From positions 62,001 through 126,000 of the IMG/VR virus record IMGVR_UViG_3300013120_000738: a DNA stretch of 64,000 bases. One strand, 5' to 3'. Of the stretch, positions 61,789-64,000 are shown one piece after another; the first letter of the stretch is position 1; each line of letters opens with the position of its first letter. The notes beneath the pieces were generated by a model. It worked only from the letters and a program-made list of their open reading frames with translations. It did no database searches and was not told the origin of the DNA. The stretch comes from a virus. The translations under genes were made by a program, and so were the position numbers.

Positions 61789-63211
61789 AGCGTGACGGCC
61801 GAGGTCTAACTGTACCACGTGTTCCAGGCCTTGGAGGTAGGATAGGAGGTCTCCCTCCTAGTCTTCTTTTATCTTCACCAGGATCTGGTTGATCCACCTT
61901 CTTATGTTGAAGTACTTCTTCTTCGGGAGTTTTAGGTTCTGTTGGTTCTTCTTGTTCTAGGTCTACATCAAATGGTGTGCCTTCTACAGCTCCTTGCATT
62001 AATTTATATGCGGTTTGTAGTCTTTTAGCTAGTTCGTTGAATGGTCCTATTTCATGCTTTCGTAGAACTTCTGATGGTTTTACATCTCCAAATCTCTTTT
62101 GGGCTGCTTGCCATGCTTTAACATCTCTAGCTATACTCTCTGGTGTCATACCAGCTTCTTTGAGCTTTTGACCGAATTGTTCACGGACCCTATCTGAGAG
62201 CACAGTAATTGCTAATTTAGCTATTCTTTCATTCTTAGCTGATTCAGTGTATTTTCCAAGTTTTTGTGCAGCGTATTTTGGATTGCTGACAAGTGTTCTA
62301 AGATTTCTACCAAGTCCTTTTAGGCGATCTCCTGCACCAGATAAACGACTTCTCGCACCACCCCACAAATTCCTAAGTTTATCTCTCAATCCTGCTTCGT
62401 TGATTATGATAGGTGTTCCTACCCTAGTAAACATAGATTCAACTATCAGTGGCAACTTTGTCTGAATAGTTGGATGGTCTAATAATATATCAGCTATAAA
62501 TGCTGCAGCCTCTTCTGCGTATTCCGGATCACCTGTTGATCGCTTGCGTGGTGTTGGAGGATTTCTTAATCTATCTAAGACATCCCCAAGATCTGTTTCA
62601 CCACGGACTCGGTCTCTTACATCTCTAGCTCTGCCACTCTCGCGACCTTCACGACCTCTTTCCAGTTCTCCTCTCAGTTCTCCGGTGAGGTTATCAAGAA
62701 AGCTACTTACTAAGCCAGGTTTCTTTTCTTGTTGTTCGCCCTCGTCACCTAGATCTCCACTTACAGCATCTGGTTTTGTTACTTGCCCTCTAATATTATC
62801 GAGCAATTCTTGCCGCTGTTCTGCGCCTATCGCAAATGTGTCGAATAATTCGTTCCACCATTTGGTATTATCAAATAGATTTACATCACTACTCTTTGCA
62901 GCATCAAGTAGTTGTTCTACCTTCTCTGTCCCACCTCGTCCAGGAGCTACGAATTGCAATAATGAATCAAGATTACTACTCATCCCTGGTGTGAGCGATG
63001 CATTCAGTCTAGCAAGACCAGCTTTGAATAAGGAAAGGATAGCACTTTTATCGGCTTCGGATAGAACATGATCTACTGATTCGATAAATAAATTAGGAAG
63101 CGAATGCTGTACACCAGCAGATTCATTAATAGTTATATCGCGTCCAGCTAAGTAACGTAGTTGATTACTTAGAAGACAACAATTGGTATCGGTTATCGTA
63201 GATAATCTCAT
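61781..63211 (-). CDS. long helical protein with charged linkers, structural-like
   Basis: A 476-residue protein of unknown family. The N-terminal 140 residues are helical, about 150-235 is Gly/Arg/Glu-rich low complexity (ELRGELERGREGRESGRARD), then a helical region and a Pro/Arg-rich tail (PPILPPRPGTRGTVRPRPSR). Its 3' end overlaps the NucS gene by 8 bases. It could be a scaffold or virion internal protein; nothing decides this. Confidence 0.65.
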   Translation of the reverse strand: MRLSTITDTNCCLLSNQLRYLAGRDITINESAGVQHSLPNLFIESVDHVLSEADKSAILSLFKAGLARLNASLTPGMSSNLDSLLQFVAPGRGGTEKVEQLLDAAKSSDVNLFDNTKWWNELFDTFAIGAEQRQELLDNIRGQVTKPDAVSGDLGDEGEQQEKKPGLVSSFLDNLTGELRGELERGREGRESGRARDVRDRVRGETDLGDVLDRLRNPPTPRKRSTGDPEYAEEAAAFIADILLDHPTIQTKLPLIVESMFTRVGTPIIINEAGLRDKLRNLWGGARSRLSGAGDRLKGLGRNLRTLVSNPKYAAQKLGKYTESAKNERIAKLAITVLSDRVREQFGQKLKEAGMTPESIARDVKAWQAAQKRFGDVKPSEVLRKHEIGPFNELAKRLQTAYKLMQGAVEGTPFDVDLEQEEPTEPKTPEEEVLQHKKVDQPDPGEDKRRLGGRPPILPPRPGTRGTVRPRPSRFK

Positions 63212-63233
63212 ATTCTATTTTTGAGGTAAAACA

Positions 63234-63623
63234 ATGAAGATGCCAATAATTGTAGTGTCATATGGGAATTTCGCCGACACCAAAAAACTATTCTCATATG
63301 AAGAATTTGGTGTGACAAACATGCCTGTGTTCACCAGACCAGTAATAGCTGCTCTCTTTGTAAGTTCTGCAAAAGTGGCGATGGGAGAAATCTTACAAGA
63401 TAAACCAAGATTGATGACACAATTGTGTTCGGAGGCTTCGTTTGCTATTGATATGTTTGAGACAATTGGTTCATTTCATCCTGAAATGAGGATTCAGCTA
63501 AATCCTAGACCACTAACTGAAGAAGCCTTACTAAAATTTCATAGTAGTGGTGAAGACGAAGATCCGGTCGCATATACTATAGAAGAAGCAATAGAAGCTG
63601 TTCAAGAATCAAATGGTCTATAA
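63234..63623 (+). CDS. hypothetical protein
   Basis: A 129-residue protein that diverges from the preceding gene across 22 bases. AGGTAAAACA lies before its ATG. Contains PIIVVSYGNFADTKKLF and an acidic end (EDEDPVAYTIEEAIEAV). No recognised family. Confidence 0.6.
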   Translation: MKMPIIVVSYGNFADTKKLFSYEEFGVTNMPVFTRPVIAALFVSSAKVAMGEILQDKPRLMTQLCSEASFAIDMFETIGSFHPEMRIQLNPRPLTEEALLKFHSSGEDEDPVAYTIEEAIEAVQESNGL

Positions 63624-63778
63624 TCTTCGCTACACTCGTAATATTCAGGAGTCACCTTTGTATTTATACCGATAGGTTGATCTTCCTCCACTTCTATCGG
63701 TATCTCCTCCTCTACTACTTCCAAGTGCTTCTTTTGTTTCTCTAATTGCTCTTTTGTATCTTTTGTGGCTCCAGGCAT
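63602..63778 (-). CDS. possible 58-residue acidic protein overlapping an edge gene
   Basis: Hand-translated from ATG 63778 to a TGA at 63602-63604. It has charged helical (KDTKEQLEKQKKHLEVVEEE) then acidic sequence. It overlaps the frame of the edge gene for 134 bases and the preceding gene by 22. It looks more natural than the other frame there, but only one may be real. Confidence 0.4.
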   Translation of the reverse strand: MPGATKDTKEQLEKQKKHLEVVEEEIPIEVEEDQPIGINTKVTPEYYECSEDYRPFDS

Positions 63779-64000
63779 AGTATTCTATCTCTTTACTGTG
63801 GTTGGTAAATGAGAAATATAGATATTGATCATCGCTGGCAAGTGATGGATAAGATCCATAGGTTTCACCAATGATCTTAATTCTAGTAGGTCTTGGTGTT
63901 GTAGATTGCCATCTTATGCTTCCAATAGTTAATTTTGTTCTTCTAGGAGATCTAGAATCGTTCCAAACAGCTATCTCTTCTCCTTGCCAGTTAATAACGT
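63645..64000 (-). CDS. edge gene, 5' end beyond the right edge
   Basis: An open frame from the right edge to TGA 63645-63647. The part nearest the edge is protein-like (NWQGEEIAVWNDSRSPRRTK, IKIIGETYGSYPSL), the last 45 codons are Arg/Ser/Gly-rich and overlap a more natural small frame. Possibly a structural protein. Family not recognisable from the fragment. Confidence 0.5.
   Translation of the reverse strand, partial: VINWQGEEIAVWNDSRSPRRTKLTIGSIRWQSTTPRPTRIKIIGETYGSYPSLASDDQYLYFSFTNHSKEIEYYAWSHKRYKRAIRETKEALGSSRGGDTDRSGGRSTYRYKYKGDS

Noticed and set aside
1-64000. CRISPR arrays or insertion sequences
   Set aside because: No regularly spaced short repeats and no transposase gene were seen; the only perfect long repeats found are those at 37.1/37.8 kb and the short one at 28.3 kb.

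Overview
The window looks like part of a large double-stranded DNA tailed bacteriophage (jumbo-phage scale). The evidence is densely packed genes, usually overlapping by 4 to 60 bases, its own recombination and replication genes (RecA, a DnaE-type polymerase, SbcC/SbcD, a DinG-like helicase), several HNH homing-type endonucleases, a phage-like sigma factor, and very large modular surface proteins. Base composition is AT-rich and the code is standard, since TAA, TAG and TGA all end genes. Two lipoproteins with lipoboxes and a CMP-Kdo synthetase homologue point to a bacterial, probably Gram-negative-type host. A NucS/EndoMS homologue is unexpected there. No terminase, portal or capsid gene was recognised, so packaging and head genes must lie elsewhere.

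Layout. 0-8.3 kb: recA (cut by the left edge), small zinc-finger proteins, an HNH nuclease, a lipoprotein nuclease-like protein, a stand-alone RNA polymerase alpha-CTD-like protein, a family-4 uracil-DNA glycosylase, KdsB, a flavoprotein and a QueC-like enzyme. 8.3-13.7 kb: a DnaE polymerase split into two genes inside the palm, with three small genes between. 14.4-25 kb: glycosyltransferases, a lipoprotein carboxypeptidase with a frameshift, an actin-like ATPase and a collagen-repeat structural protein. 25-30 kb: a 'WCT' protein, small basic proteins, an HNH gene, and a gene-free stretch of about 0.75 kb that folds by eye into many helices and is probably a large structured RNA. 29-37 kb: SbcD, DinG-like helicase, SbcC. 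37-38.3 kb: a cassette-like zone bounded by perfect 36-bp direct repeats that encode a recurring C-terminal peptide, plus a methyltransferase pseudogene. 39-51 kb: more glycan genes, a sigma-like factor, methyltransferase, nucleoside deoxyribosyltransferase-like and DeoC-like proteins, a radical SAM enzyme, PurZ and a sugar isomerase-like protein. 51-60.4 kb: one 3,128-residue protein with vWA, beta-propeller, trypsin-like protease, jelly-roll-like and tandem-repeat regions. 60.5-64 kb: sulfotransferase-like protein, frameshifted nucS, a long structural-like protein and an edge gene.

How they may work together. RecA, split DnaE, SbcCD, DinG, UDG and NucS form a replication, recombination and repair set. 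PurZ (2-aminoadenine) and QueC (7-deazaguanine) suggest modified bases in the phage DNA. The glycosyltransferases, KdsB, flavoprotein, sulfotransferase and methyltransferases suggest the phage builds or remodels a glycan on the virion, the cell surface or DNA. The giant protein and collagen-repeat protein are probably virion appendages.

Four reading-frame breaks are seen (about 18.43, 37.05, 38.2 and 61.68 kb). Sequencing or assembly error has not been excluded for any of them.
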